Assembly: GCA_009746045.1 (NCBI GenBank) | Contig: RPFO01000076.1 | Span: 3,510,920-3,574,919, forward strand | Direction: 5' to 3' | Source of the DNA: Mesostigma viride | Lineage: Eukaryota; Streptophyta; Mesostigmatophyceae; Mesostigmatales; Mesostigmataceae | DNA length: 64,000 nt | Shown here: one piece after another, positions 21,706 to 33,553 of the stretch | Layout of the letters: every line of letters begins with the position of its first letter | How positions within the stretch are numbered: position 1 is the stretch's first letter | Made by a program: the position numbers and the translations under genes | The notes under the pieces: model-generated | Seen by the model: the letters and a program-made list of their open reading frames with translations, nothing else | Databases searched by the model: none | What the model was told of the DNA's origin: nothing

Positions 21706-22969
21706 GTGTGCATTCAAAGCGCCCCCCTCAAGCTTCTCATGCGGCTCATCCTGAACCGCCTGCGCACGGCCCTGGACGCTCACCTCAGCGAGACTCAGCA
21801 CGGCTTCCGTTCAGGTCGCAACACAGTACAGGCGCTCTTCGCTATACTCGCCGACTTGTGGAGGAACTGCAACGCCTTCAGCCTAGCTGGTGAGTCCCCT
21901 TTGCACCTTGTGCTGGTGGACTTCATCAAAGCCTTCGATTCGGTTTTTTGGCCTGCGCTTTGGGACATCCTCGAGCTGTTCTGGATCCCCCGCCCCCTTA
22001 TTGCTGTCATCCGCAACCTGTATGAAGGGTCCACCACTTCTGGTGCGCACTTCTTACGGGACCACGCCACCATGCCCTTTACAGAAGGGTGTGTGGCAGG
22101 GTTGCGTGCTGTCGCCCTACCTGTTCATTATTGTGGTCGAATACGTAATGATTCAGGCGCGCAAGCGATTTGCCCGCATCGTGGGTAGGGAACCAGGGGT
22201 GCATGTTGCTAACCACTTCTGGCATGGTGGAGCGGAAACGGAGATTCGTTCGGCTGGCAGAAATCATCTACGCAGACGACACCACCCTCTTCAAGGACAC
22301 TGGGCACGTGCAGACATGGATTGACTGCCTGGCGCTATCGAGGCCCATGCAGTGGGGCTTGAGGTCAGCAAGAAGACAGAGGCCCTGGCGGTTGGGCTCA
22401 CCCACTCACCGCCACCCCTCTATCTCCTAGACGGCTCTCGAGTCCCGTTATCGGGACCGCGTCAAGCTGCTGGGCAGCCTGCTTCCCAGCTGCGAGGTTG
22501 ATGTGGACCATCGCATCTCCCTCGCCTGGCACGCTTTAATTACGCCAGTACCGGGCCCTGTGGCGCAAGCCCCTGGGCAGCAAGATCCAGAAACAGGACC
22601 TGTCCTCGACTCCTCGTCCTTCCTGTTCTCACGTATGGGGCCGAGACGTGGACCCTCACCGCCGACCTGGCCCGCAAGCTGGACGGCGCGGTCACCAACA
22701 TGCTGGGCTCCATTTTCAGAGTAGGATATGCTGCTCATGTCCGCAATGAGGACATGTACCACGGCATGCCATATAGATCACCAGCGGCGCCTGCAGCTCG
22801 TAGGGCACATAGCTCGCACCAACCAGGTAGACACCTCACGGGGCCCCCCCGCGGGACTGCGACCAGCTCAGCCTGGCCCGGCTGGCCGGCACCTCCTGAC
22901 GTGGGCCGGGCCCCGTGATGTTAGACGCCGCAAGGCCCGCACCTTCAAAGAACAGCTAGTAGAGGACAT
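21706..22969 (+). pseudogene. LINE family 1-like RT pseudogene, 5' part of a split copy
   Basis: RT motifs run in order but across several frames: LNRLRTALDAHLSETQHGFRSGR, then LVDFIKAFDSVFW (motif A aspartate), then after a frameshift near 22085 GVWQGCVLSPYLFIIVV, then in another frame IIYADDTTLF (YADD). Further shifts follow in the thumb region, then LVGHIARTNQVDTS. The copy stops at 22969 exactly where an LTR element begins, and resumes at 30606. Confidence 0.85.
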
Positions 22970-23438
22970 AGTTAGTCTCCATGCTCTGCTGTAGACTAAG
23001 TCTCAAAGGCATTGTGAATCCAACGCATGAATAAGCCTTGTAAACCTACGTTGGTATGTGAATATAAATACCACGTGGGCTATGCAGATAGGAATGCTAG
23101 TCGAGTCGCATACGTTTCCCTAGATAGGTACTTTGGGTACTGAGGTACGTGACAGATGTCAGTACCCAGTATACGTAGTGTCCTGTCATTGGACGGTACT
23201 AGAGTATCCTAGATAGGGACCGTACTGCAGCGTGCATTGATCTGTGATCGCACGATGCAGTGACTAGACGCTACCTGTCATCGTGTGGCCTCGGGCCAAC
23301 GGTCTGCACCCAACGGTCACTGGCGGCGCAGCCGGTGAGAGGAACGTTGATAAAGGGTAAACCTATTTTCTAATGAACCAAGCAATTCATTGCTCAGCTT
23401 CAGTGTTCTCAAGCAATATATCCCACCGCATTCTAACT
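22970..23438 (+). repeat. 5' LTR
   Basis: 469 bp, starting AGTTAGTCTCC and ending TTCTAACT. The gag ATG follows only 19 bases after it (23457), leaving little room for a normal tRNA primer-binding site. No match to the usual initiator-Met tRNA site is seen. Confidence 0.93.
23063..23070 (+). promoter_or_regulatory. Probable TATA box of the LTR
   Basis: TATAAATA lies ~95 bases into the LTR and is repeated at the same place in the 3' LTR (30225-30232). It is the only clear core-promoter motif in the LTR. Confidence 0.5.
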
Positions 23439-23456
23439 TGAATTTTATTTGCTACC

Positions 23457-26250
23457 ATGGCTATCACGAACAAGAATGTCGCTAAGAAGCTTACCTACAA
23501 CGAGGATGATGATGGGCAGGATCGGCGGATGCCCAGAGACAACAACAAGAAGCCGGCTGGCGATGCGGCCATTTCCAAGAAAAAGAAAAAGAACAAAAAG
23601 ACTCACAATGGTTGCCAGGACGAGGGGACGGCGGCTGCAAAGCCGACCGACCTACCCCCCTCCCCTGCGAGGCCGGAGGCCGAGACGGCTCCCCCCGGGG
23701 AGACCGGCTTACCCTCGACTCCGGCGGCCGCCCCAGCCGCAACCACGGCTGGCGCGGCCATGGCTGCGGAGACCTCGGTGGTAAACCCCACTGAGGCTCC
23801 ACAGTCCGGCCCCACGTTGCCATCTCTTCGGGAGCGTATGCCCCGTCAGACGGCCTCGGTGGCACCGGACGGGACGATTACCTTTCGTCCCGCCACATCA
23901 AACCTTAATGTCCCTTTCGCCCAGGGACACAACCACATTGAGCTAACGTTTGGGCGACCCTCTGCGTCCCTTCTTCGCAAGAAGAAGGACATGGAGAGTA
24001 TTAAACTCGCACGGGTGGTGCGAAAACCTGTGGAACCCATCGCCGGACAACCAATGTCCGACGATGAGGTATCCGACACTGCCAGTCTCCCCGATGGGGA
24101 GACTGAGATCAATCTTACCCCAGCGCTCCTGGCGGTCGAGCAGGCCGCGCTGGTGGCAAATGAAGAACGCCGAGCGCGGCAGCGGGACCGAGAGGTCCGC
24201 CGAGAGGCGGCTTTTCGGCTCGCCGCTAAGCGGCAAGAATATGAAGAGGAAGCCGCCCGTCGCCTGGCTACCCACCAGGCGATGGCGGACGCGTACCGCG
24301 AGGCCACCCAGCGGTTACGTGACCTCTTAAAAAATGCTGACTATCCCATGGACTATGCGGACAGTCAAGACCTGGCCGAGCTTGCTCGGTCAGCACACTT
24401 TAAAACCATGTCCTCCATCACCCAAGCCAGGGTCACGGAGGCCATCTTGGCCAAACATGGGGTGGTAGCTGAAGAAGCCCCCCCGCTGGAAACCACCAGC
24501 AAGAAACCCTCTCCCCCCAACCCCTGCAGTACAAGGAGGGACTGCTGGCCCTGGGCGCGAGGAAGGGCAAAGAGGCGGACTGTCCAGTCCGGCCTGCTAT
24601 GATCATGGGAGAACCACTCCCTGACATACCCGAGGATGAGGCTGCCTTTCAGGCAGCCCTCCGGGAGCATGAGGTACGCAAGGAGATGAAGCGTCTCATG
24701 CGGGAGGAGGCCAGGAGGAGAGCAGAGGCAGACACCCCTGCCCGCCCCTCCACCGATGGGGCTGGACCCAGTGGGGTTACCCGGACACCCCCGGGCTCCC
24801 CCAGGGCCACCATGACCCCCCTCCCCCTCCCCCACCACCCCAGGTTCGCCCTGTGGGTTGGGGCCCCCTCCCAACCAGGGGGGGTGGCCAGGACCCCAGG
24901 AGGCCCTGGGGGGAGGTGCAGAGGTGCCACAGGCACCCAACAGGCCTGCTGAGGCCCCCCCAAGGAGCGGGGATGTCCTGGAACAGCTCGCCATTCTCCA
25001 GGCCCAGCTGGCCTCGTTGCAAGATCAGCAGTTAACAGCTAACCAGCTGCAAACTGTCGAGGGCCTGCGCGCCCTGATGTCGCGGTATGAGCGGGGGACC
25101 ATCAACCTGGACCCCACCCGCCTGCAACAAGCAACCGACGGCTTCTTGAGGGCCAACCCCCCTCTCACAGGTGTGTTTAACCCTCATAAAAAGGAATCCA
25201 AAATCAATATTGCTGGCTTGCCTGAGGGTCACACTGTTGAACAAGCTAAGCAATTTGTTTTTGCTTTGGAGTATGGGATGGAAGGTCTTAACCTTAGACA
25301 TCAGTTTAAGGCTCTCAGGGCCTCCTCCACATTCCATCAATCATCTCCTGCAATCAGAGCATTGATTCAAACCTATCAGGAACGTACCCTGACACCTGAA
25401 GCAGCCATTGAACAGTGGCCTACCTTTATCACTGATCTGAAACAGCTAGTGCTTACCAATAACCACATGGAAGCAGTAGAACGTTTCAACTGGCTTGCTG
25501 CATATAAGGTGAACAAGAATAACCTCTCTGGGGATGCAAAAACATACAGGGTAATGATTGAGAAAGACCTTGAGCTTCTCAAGCTCCAACCAAGGTATCT
25601 CATCCACACCTGGCTAACAAAAGCTAATTTGCAACCTTCTGTCCTGGCTACCCTGCTTACAGGCCTCAAGTCCCTCTGGGACAACTTCAGAGCTGCCATG
25701 CTCTATATCGAGGAGGCAGTGGACCCCCTGGGTACTGGCAACCCAGGCCCAGGACCCCAAGGTCCAGGGTGTCCAAGGCCACAAACGCAAGGGGCAGGCC
25801 AGCCAGGGGGGGCACCCAAGACCCACAAGTCCTCCCACCAAGGGGGCAGTGGCTCTCAGGGGCGTGGCAACACGTGGCACCGTGTGCCCCTGCATGGCAA
25901 CCCAACAACAACAACAACAAAACAACAACACAGCACAACAACAACAGGTCCCAGCAGGGCAATAACAACAACAGGTCCCAACAGGGCCAAAACAACAACA
26001 ACAACAGGTCCCAGCAGGGCCAGAACCGGTCCCAGCAGGGAAACAACAACAACAACAACAACAACCAGCCTGGCAACCCTGGCCATAAGGTGCCTGAGGT
26101 GCTTCCAGAGGGCACGCACGGCACAACTGCCCCAACAACGACTCCCTGGCCAACGTGGATCTCTGCCCGGGCTGCTGGCACGCACGTCATCCCCTGGGGC
26201 CTCCAGGCAGCCGTTGCAACAGGCCTCGCTACCAAACAATGTGAGTTCAC
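23457..26250 (+). pseudogene. gag of the LTR retrotransposon, frameshifted
   Basis: It starts at ATG 23457 in a good context (ACCATGG). The N-terminus is Lys-rich, then Ala/Pro-rich, then a charged helical stretch (ERRARQRDREVRREAAFR...). The frame breaks near a C6 run at 24513-24518, continues in another frame (EEAAFQAALREHEVRKEMKRL) and returns to the first frame by ~24860. A helical capsid-like region follows (~24990-25720), then a Gln/Asn/Thr-rich region from CAA repeats (25900-26060). Cysteines and histidine of a CCHC knuckle (CLRC...GHARHNC) lie near 26094-26130 but in two different frames. No full-length gag can be made from this copy as sequenced. Confidence 0.75.
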
Positions 26251-29200
26251 TCACCTTATGTACTCTGAGGATGATGATCTCATTACCATTGGGGATGGCA
26301 ACCAGGGCATAATTGATTTTGAGGCAGCAACCTTACTGTCCTCCCAACACCCTGTTCTGGAACCTTACATAAAAGCACTAACCCCTACTGTTGACAACTC
26401 CATAGATATCAAGGAGCTTGCTCATCAGCTGCACCTAGCCATGGGTCATGAAACAGTGGCTGAGGAACTGGCCAGACGGCTGGGGGGTAGTAGCATGGGA
26501 AAACAACTCAGGAATGCAGTAAAACTGGCTAGACAACACTGTCAAGAATGTCAGTTCAATAGCCCCAAACCTCAAAAATGGCATACTGCAACTCCTTCCA
26601 CCAATAGGGGCATGATAGTGGGGGATGTGATGCACATCAACAAAGATGTCCAACCCTACCTGATCCTAAAAGACTCATGGTCCAGGTTCACAGTAATGGA
26701 ACCCCTACCTGGCATGTCTGCAGGGCAGCTACGTGTTGCACTCATGATTGCTTTACCCAGATTCTACCCAGTTGACAGAATTTTGCTTGATCAACAATTT
26801 TCTTGTCTGACTGACCTGGAAGGGTGTGAAGCAATAGAGATTGCTGGGCTGGAAGATCATGAGGGTCAGGGGGTCATTGAAAGAACCATCAGATCTGTCA
26901 AAACCCTACTAGCCAAAAATCCTTCCAAGGATGCTACTTCAGGGGTCTATTGTGACAGGGCACTCTGGTGTCATGAAATGTGCACAACCCTAAACATGAG
27001 ACCTGTCTTGCATGCCACGTGGGGTGAAGTAATCCCAGCAGGCCTGCAGGCAGGTGTATATCCCCCAGAGGTGATAGCACTGTACAACACTGCACGTGCA
27101 CAAACCTCAGCAAAACTGGCAGAAAAAGATAAAACCCATTCCAGGCCAGTATTCCAAAAAGGTGATCAAGTTCTCTATTACAAGGAAAACAGCTTTGGTA
27201 AGGTTGGAACTTGGCTAGGTCCAGTTACCATCCGTGGATTTACCAAAAACAGCAAGACCGTGGAGGTCAAGCACAATATCAATGGGAAGCGTCACAGGGT
27301 GAGCTGTCATAGAATTAAGAAGTATTATTCTCCCATGGCAGACGTGCCTGGGGAAGAGTCTTTAAGCATGGACTCACTACTTCTATCTGGCAACTCCAGC
27401 ATGCCCAGCAGTAGCTCTGAGCCACCAATTACTGCTGTTGACAGCACCACAGCACCCTCTGTGAACCCTTCCACCCTCAGTGAAGCCAGGCCCACTTCAC
27501 AACCTGGGGATTGCTTAACCAGGCACGAGGTAGCTGGGTTGGAAGCATTAGCTCAGCCCCAAGGCACGAAATGTCTGCCAACCTCCCGCTCTGAGGTCAA
27601 ATTGGCAGTCGCCTTGCAAGCATTACACAGGTCACATAAGCAACAAGCTGCTGTGGCCGCAGGGTTGGCAAAAGTCTCAGCTGTGTGCACTAGTCAGGAC
27701 CCCTGGACCCTGGCAATAGACACTCAGGCACAGGTCAGTGTGATCAGTGCACAAGCCATCCCTGGTCTTGAGATTGCACCTTCATTTTGGGCACGGGTGC
27801 AGGATTTCTCAGGCCAAAGCTCACTGGATGTAGTGGGACAAGTGATGCTCCCTATACTTGGTATTCAGACACCCTTCCAGGTGGTGGAGGGGTACTCTGG
27901 TAACACCTTGTTGGGGGAACCTTTTGTATCCTATCCTGGGGTGCTTATCTCAGCTAATGAGCTCAGTGTCACAGGGGTGGGTGCAGTTCCTCTGGACCAC
28001 TTTAAAATCCCTCTCTCCAGTATTGTCCCTGGTATGGATGCTGTCATCAAGGCAGTCAACACTCAGTATGCACCAGGGGAGATCCCTGATCTGGACAAGT
28101 TAGTGCACAGCCAGTTCCTCCATCCCTCAGCCTTTGGGCTGGGTAAGTGGGACATAGCCATGCACTCACCCCACCAAATCTCCCACGTCATACAAGAATG
28201 CAAAACACAAAAAGGGTTTACCAAGTGGCTGATGGCCATTGTCCACCAAGCCAGGCAGGAATGGGTCCTGCCCAACCCCAAAAACCCTCAATACAAACCG
28301 CCTGTCACCCCTTCATGGGACGTGCCAGAGGGAGCCAAAAAGCTCAGATTAAAATTTGTTCTCAAACAAAAACCACAAAAAGTGGGCTCCCCAATCTTCC
28401 ATGCCAGACCATGTGTCACAGAATTAAAGGGGACATCCACACTGCCAAAAGGGGAAACATACACACCTGGGCTGCAACAAACCTCACTCAGGATCATGCT
28501 CTCCCTATTCCTCCACAACCTCAATGCAGGCCAAGACTATGTCTGCAAAGCCACTGACATTAAAAGGGCCTTCCTCAGGGGGGACCCAGAAAAGGCTGAA
28601 TCTGTGTGGAAAGGGAAGGTGTACGTGGTAGACACCCCAGCTGTGTGGAAACCTTACATTGATGAGCCCCACCTTATCATCAACATTGGGGTGGAAGGGC
28701 TTGTCAGTGCCCCAAAAATTTTCAGAGACTCAGCAGAGGAAGTATTCAAAAAGCTCAAGGCCACGTATGATGACCTGGACCCATGCTTTTTTGTTGTACC
28801 CACCCCCTCTGGACTGCTGTTCTTTGTGTGGCATGGAGATGACCAACTCATTTGTGGGCCTAGAGCTGAGGTGGAAACCTTTATTCAGCAGGTCCAGGAA
28901 TCATATGAGATTGGCAAACAGGTGGAATTGAGCACAACCCCCATCCAGTTCTGTGGCATCATGTTGCAGCTGCACAGGCAGCCAGATCAATGGGTCTGCT
29001 CTCTCTCTCCTCCTGCAGAATATATTCAAGATTGTCTAGATCTGCTGCATCACACCTGCCTCCCCTTACACATGTGTGCCACTGTTCAGGGCAAACTGGG
29101 GTGGTGGTCAGCCATCTGTGGGGCTCCCTTAGCTGTCATCAGCAGGGTCACCCATGATGTTCTAGTCAAAATCAAATGCAGTCACATCAGGAAGTTGATC

Positions 29201-29750
29201 CATGACTGCCCCCCCTCATCCTCCATGGCCTGAATCTGATGGAAGACATCCACATACACAGTGTCATGGACAGCTCCATGGAGAGCAGAACAATCAATCA
29301 GATGGGGGCACGGGAATCAGGGCTGTTTTTTCTCACCAACAGGTCAGATTACATGTCCCTCACTTCCTGGTACAGCAGGCTACACCGCAGAAAACCTGGC
29401 AGCAGCAACTCAGCTGAATGTCGTGCTGTGGTGTCTGCTGCATTGCATGCTCGTTCCCTGCAGCACATGCTCACCTGGCTACAAACCCAGGCAGGCAGCA
29501 CATGCAATGTCATCTCACATCTCTATACTGACAGCAATCTGTGATCAGTTTTCTAACCAAGAAATCTGTTTCTGCTGCTGTCCACACTGACCTGGATTGG
29601 GTGATCCTCAAACAGGAGGCACCTACTTTCCAGCTGGACTCATGTGGAGATGAGGAAACCCAGCAGACGCTTAACGAAGCTGCGGGATGCTGCTGGCCAA
29701 CAGTACCAGCTCCTCTTTCAGAACATGAACCCCTATGATATCAGAGTCAG
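26225..29750 (+). pseudogene. pol: integrase, protease-like, RT, RNase H
   Basis: The main frame runs to 29233. Integrase: an HHCC zinc finger (H residues ~26425-26450, C-x2-C at 26540-26551), then catalytic D (~26624), D (~26789) and E (~26879), then an SH3-like tail (FQKGDQVLYY..., 27150-27330). Protease-like: LAIDTQAQVSVIS with Asp at 27719, then GNTLLGEPFV (~27900), retropepsin-like but DTQ instead of DTG. RT: KATDIKRAFLRG (Asp 28556) and FVWHGDDQLICG (28838-28843; HGDD replaces YVDD). The frame shifts at a C7 run (29209-29215); RNase H then reads MDSSMES, SAECRAV and LYTDSN with its acidic residues. One or two more shifts lie before ~29750. Copia-like domains, but the protease sits after the integrase. 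Confidence 0.85.
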
Positions 29751-30131
29751 TGTTTGAATAAATGACTGGCCATAGCACAGTACACAACCACCACACCCCC
29801 TTACCACAGCGATAGCTGCTGGGCGCCATAAAATTCAACACATTCGTTGTGGGGTGTGAGTGCTGGCTAGGTCAGATTTGTATCCATTTGCAGCTTGAGG
29901 ACACAAGCTTTGTATCCATTTACTTAATGTGTGCTTCAGTAACTGGCCAAACCAGCCAGCTGTGTACACCTTATTTAATGTGCAATATAACACCTGGCCA
30001 GAACAGCCAGCTGTAACCAACCTGGCTCAACCAGCCATGTCTCTTTTGTACCCCTAATCAACTTAAAAACAATAACAATAATGTTGGGGGTGCAGACCTG
30101 CATTAAGAAATAAATAATAAAACAATACTGG
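29751..30131 (+). other. 3' UTR of the LTR element
   Basis: Non-coding. Three variants of 'ctggccaaaccagccagctgt' occur around 29944-30035. There is no clear polypurine tract next to the 3' LTR; a 'gttgggggtgcag' stretch lies ~45 bases upstream of it. Confidence 0.5.
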
Positions 30132-30605
30132 AGTTAGTCTCCATGCTTTGCTGTAGACTAAGTCTCAAAGGCATTGTGAATACAACGTATGAATAAGCCT
30201 TGTAAACCTACGTTGGTATGTGAATATAAATACCACGTGGGCTATGCAGATAGGAATGCTAGTCGAGTCGCATACGTTTCCCTAGATAGGTACTTTGGGT
30301 ACTGAGGTACGTGACAGATGTCAGTACCCAGTATACGTAGTGTCCTGTCATTGGACGGTACTAGAGTATCCTAGATAGGGACCGTACTGCAGCGTGCATT
30401 GATCTGTGACCGCACGATGCAGTGACTAGACGGCTACCCGTCATCGTGTGGCCTCGGGCCAACGGTCTGCACCCAACGGTCACTGGCGGCGCAGCCAGTG
30501 AGAGGAACGTTGATAAAGGGTAAACCTATTTTCTAATGAACCAAGCATTCATTGCTCATTGCATTCACTGTGTCTTCAAGCAATATATCCCACCGCATTC
30601 TAACT
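30132..30605 (+). repeat. 3' LTR
   Basis: 474 bp, with the same AGTTAG...CTAACT ends as the left LTR. It differs from it by scattered substitutions and a short indel cluster near its 3' end (~30545-30580). Confidence 0.93.
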
Positions 30606-30755
30606 GACATGGGGGGCCTAGGCCTCTCCGTGATTTGGAAGAAGATGATGGACAAGGCCAAGTGGGCCCAGGTCATAGAGGACCACGAGCCCCCCCCTGT
30701 GGGGAAGCGCCCGTGTGTGCAAACCCGCGAGAGGCACGCCAGACAGCTCCCCTAG
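30606..30755 (+). pseudogene. LINE family 1-like C-terminus, 3' part of the split copy
   Basis: After the duplicated GACAT the protein continues SVIWKKMMDKAKWAQVIEDH, then PPPVGKRP. This corresponds to SRLWTAMQDKTRWKKIVKAH and PVGKPPPPKRR at the end of the family 1 copies. It ends at TAG 30753-30755, which overlaps a putative terminal repeat of the next element. Confidence 0.8.
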
Positions 30756-30766
30756 CCCCTAAATGG
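30750..30766. repeat. Possible left terminal inverted repeat (piggyBac-type)
   Basis: CCCTAGCCCCTAAATGG reappears inverted at 40681-40697 (CCATTTAGGGGCTAGGG). CCCTAG is a typical piggyBac end. About 40 bases inward lies GAGTTACAGCCGACACGTCGGC (30797-30816), matching GAGTTACAGCCGATGCATCGGC at the right end. The TTAA target duplication expected for piggyBac is absent on both sides, so the assignment is tentative. Confidence 0.45.
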
Positions 30767-31070
30767 TCTGGCTGCCGATTTTCCGCCTAAAACTGAGTTA
30801 CAGCCGACACGTCGGCACCTTCTCGGGGGACCAAATGCCGCGAAATCTATTGAGAATTAGGAAAAGTTTAGCTGAGAAGATCGAAAGTTTATAAGTTTCC
30901 TCACAGCATGGTACTAGGGTTTGCATACTTTTGACAAAGTTTAACCCATGTTCTGGACCGTCCAAGGTGGGGGGGTACAGGGTTTTTTGGGTACTTTTGG
31001 GTGCAGTCGGTACCGACGTACGACGCAAAATTCACGTTCGCACGTGATTTTCTTGTGTGACACCCCGTGC

Positions 31071-33553
31071 ATGGCGGCCGCGCCCACGACCATGGCAGCC
31101 TCAGGGCGGCTCGTTAGGGGCCTTAGAGTTAGCGTTCCTGCGGTCCTGTTCGGGGCTGACTGGGCAGAGGATAAATATGGTGAAAATTATGCGAATGTGC
31201 GCATACCAGGGACAGTAACGCGGGTGACACGAGACAAAACGCAGGCATTTTGCTTGTTCGATGGCGATAAAAGGCCGCTCCCACTCACGAAGGACCAGGT
31301 TTTTGAGTATCTGGTGGCTGCTGACGATGTGGGGGATGGTGCCGATGAAACTCCTGGCCCGGCAGAGGCGCGGGAGGCGACCCCTGAGGCGGATGAGGTG
31401 GAGCAGTCGGACGCTGGGTCTGAGGAGGAATACGAGGAGGAGGAGGAGGATGACGGCGAGGATGATGAGGAGGACATCGAGGAGTCTCCGGTGAAGAAGC
31501 GCAAGCGTTCACGAGCCAAGAAAGCTGCCAAGCAGGCAAGCACCCCCCCCGGCGCCAGAGGATCGATGGGGGCAGAAAGAAAGGCCGCAAATCGCTGGCC
31601 GCGCGGGCACCGGATTCTGACCCGGAAGAGGAGGAACATCTGCAAAAGCAGTCCGATGGCGTGGAGGACATGCCTGAGCAGGATGTGGGCGATCCGGTGC
31701 TAAGCGACGATGAGCCTGCTGATGAGGGGAGTGCCTCGGATCCTGCACGAGGGTGGGTTTTGGGGGTGGGAGCACCCGACGACCTTGTGCAGTCTTTGTC
31801 GACAAACATTGCTGTCGACGTTGCCATGCCAACTCCTGAGCAGGCCAAGCTGCCTGGCGGCAACCAGACTAAGTACCAGGAGAGCCCTGTCGACATCTTT
31901 GCTCTGCTGTGGACACGAGATGAGGTGCTGGGCCCAATTGTGGAGGAGACAAACAGGTATGCCAACATGAAGCTGGCCACTCTGCCACCCCAGGCACGTG
32001 AGTGGACGCCATTGACCATCCATGAGCTGGCCAAGTGGTTGGGGATCCTGGTTACCATGGGCCTGGGGCGCCTGCCTAACGCACAGCTCTACTTCACTGA
32101 CCGCAAGGTGGGCATGTCCACAGCCCCGGGCCTGCAGCACGCCATGTCATTCAAGCGTTTCCAGCAGATCACACGCTTCCTGCACTTCAGGGACAGTGCT
32201 TTCAAGCCAGCCAACACCGAGTGCCGCGAGTACCGCCTCTACCAGTTCGAGTGGCTCGAGATCCACCTCAACAAGGCGTACAAGAAGTACTGCACGCTCG
32301 GGGGAAAGTGCGCCATCGACGAGCGCTGCGTGGGCACCGGCCACAAGTACTGCTGCATTCGCTGCTTCAACCCACTGAAGCCAGCCCCCTTTCACATCCT
32401 GGGGTACTCCGCGTGTGGCCACCCCAGCGGCTACCTGTGGCACTACCACACGTACGACAAGCTGCCGGAGGAGCAGCACACGGTCAAGGTGGTGCAGCTC
32501 CTGGGGGAGACCCTGCCCCACCCCATGGACGTGGCCATGGACAGGTGGTACACCAGCCGGCCAGCCGTGGAGTGGCTGCATGAGCAGGGCCACAACGTGG
32601 TCGGCACGGTTGTGCCCAACCGCAGGGGCATCCCCTGGGCTGAGCTCAAGATGCTCATCCCCAAGGGCAAGGCACTCAAGCAGGGCTTCTACGCGTGGGC
32701 AGTGCACGAGGAGACGGGGCTGCAGGCGCTTGTGTGGATGGACCGCAAGCTCGTGTACCTGCTGCAGAAGGGGTATGGCCTGCAGGAGGTCTTGGTGGAC
32801 CGCCATGGCGGGCGTGGCAATGCGAGGGTGAACGTCCCAGCACCGTCAGCCGTCCCCAACTACTGGTCATGCTACAAAGCAGTCGACCTGTTTGACCAGC
32901 TGGCTGCAGAGTATGACGTGGGCAGGGCCCTGGTGAGCAGGGTGTGGTGGCACAGGGCCTTTGGGGCCCACCTGGTGAATGCCATCACCAATTCATACCT
33001 GCTGATGACCTTCGTCAACCGCGGCAAGTCCACCATGACCCACTACACCTTCCTGTCCCTGCTGGCAGCCCAGCTGGGCGAGAACAAGTGGCCAGGGGCG
33101 CCTGCCCCTGTCAGGCAGCTCACCCTCACACCAACCAGGGAGGGACGGTGGGATGGCAACCACCAGCCTGAGCGCATTCCCTTCGTGATCGAGGCTGACT
33201 GCGCGGTCTGCTCCGCCACAACCACCACCGGTGCCCGCAAGCGCACAAGCTCGTGGTGCCCAGAGTGTGACATTGCTCTGTGCACCAGCGTGGACTATCC
33301 GTGCTTCCAGATTTTCCACTCAGGCCAAGTGCCAGGGCTGGACGTGATTCCAGGGGAGTCAACCCCTGACGCCAGGCACTCCAAGAAACTCACCGAGAAG
33401 AGCGAGCCGGGGAGGACCTGGGCAGGACAAAGGCAGACCCGCAGGACGGCAGGGCCTGGTTCCACCCTGCAAGGGGTCGCTAGGAAGGCCTGGCTGAGGG
33501 CCAACTGCCCCATCAACAAGAAGAAGAAGAAGAAGTCAACCACCCCATCATAA
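31071..33553 (+). pseudogene. piggyBac-type transposase with one frameshift
   Basis: piggyBac transposases excise and insert DNA at TTAA. The N-terminal part starts at ATG 31071 (an in-frame ATG at 30948 is also possible): VRGLRVSVPAVLFGADWAEDK, then a long acidic run and a Lys/Arg cluster. The frame breaks at a C8 run (31543-31550) and continues in another frame to TAA 33551-33553. Counting from 31661, catalytic aspartates fit D220 (CAIDERCVG), D294 (VAMDRWYTS) and D409 (YKAVDLFDQ). The C-terminus has the family's cysteine-rich finger (CAVC...WCPECDIALC...CFQIFHS) and a Lys-rich tail. All key residues are present, so the only visible defect is the single-base shift, which could be a sequencing error. 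Confidence 0.88.

Larger units (their letters stand above)
22970..30605 (+). mobile_element. LTR retrotransposon nested in a LINE
   Basis: Two LTRs (22970-23438 and 30132-30605) bound a 7.6-kb element. GACAT directly precedes the left LTR (22965-22969) and follows the right LTR (30606-30610): a perfect 5-bp target-site duplication. The interrupted LINE reading resumes after the right copy. LTR ends are AGTTAG and CTAACT, an inverted pair but not TG...CA. The ~97-98 percent LTR identity (about 8 substitutions and a few small indels by eye) suggests a fairly recent insertion. Coding order is gag, integrase, protease-like, RT, RNase H. Confidence 0.93.

Noticed and set aside
30082-30105. 'tgttgggggtgcag' as a TG-type LTR start
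   Set aside because: The sequence is absent from the left LTR; the two LTRs share only the region from AGTTAG, and the GACAT duplication fixes the ends.
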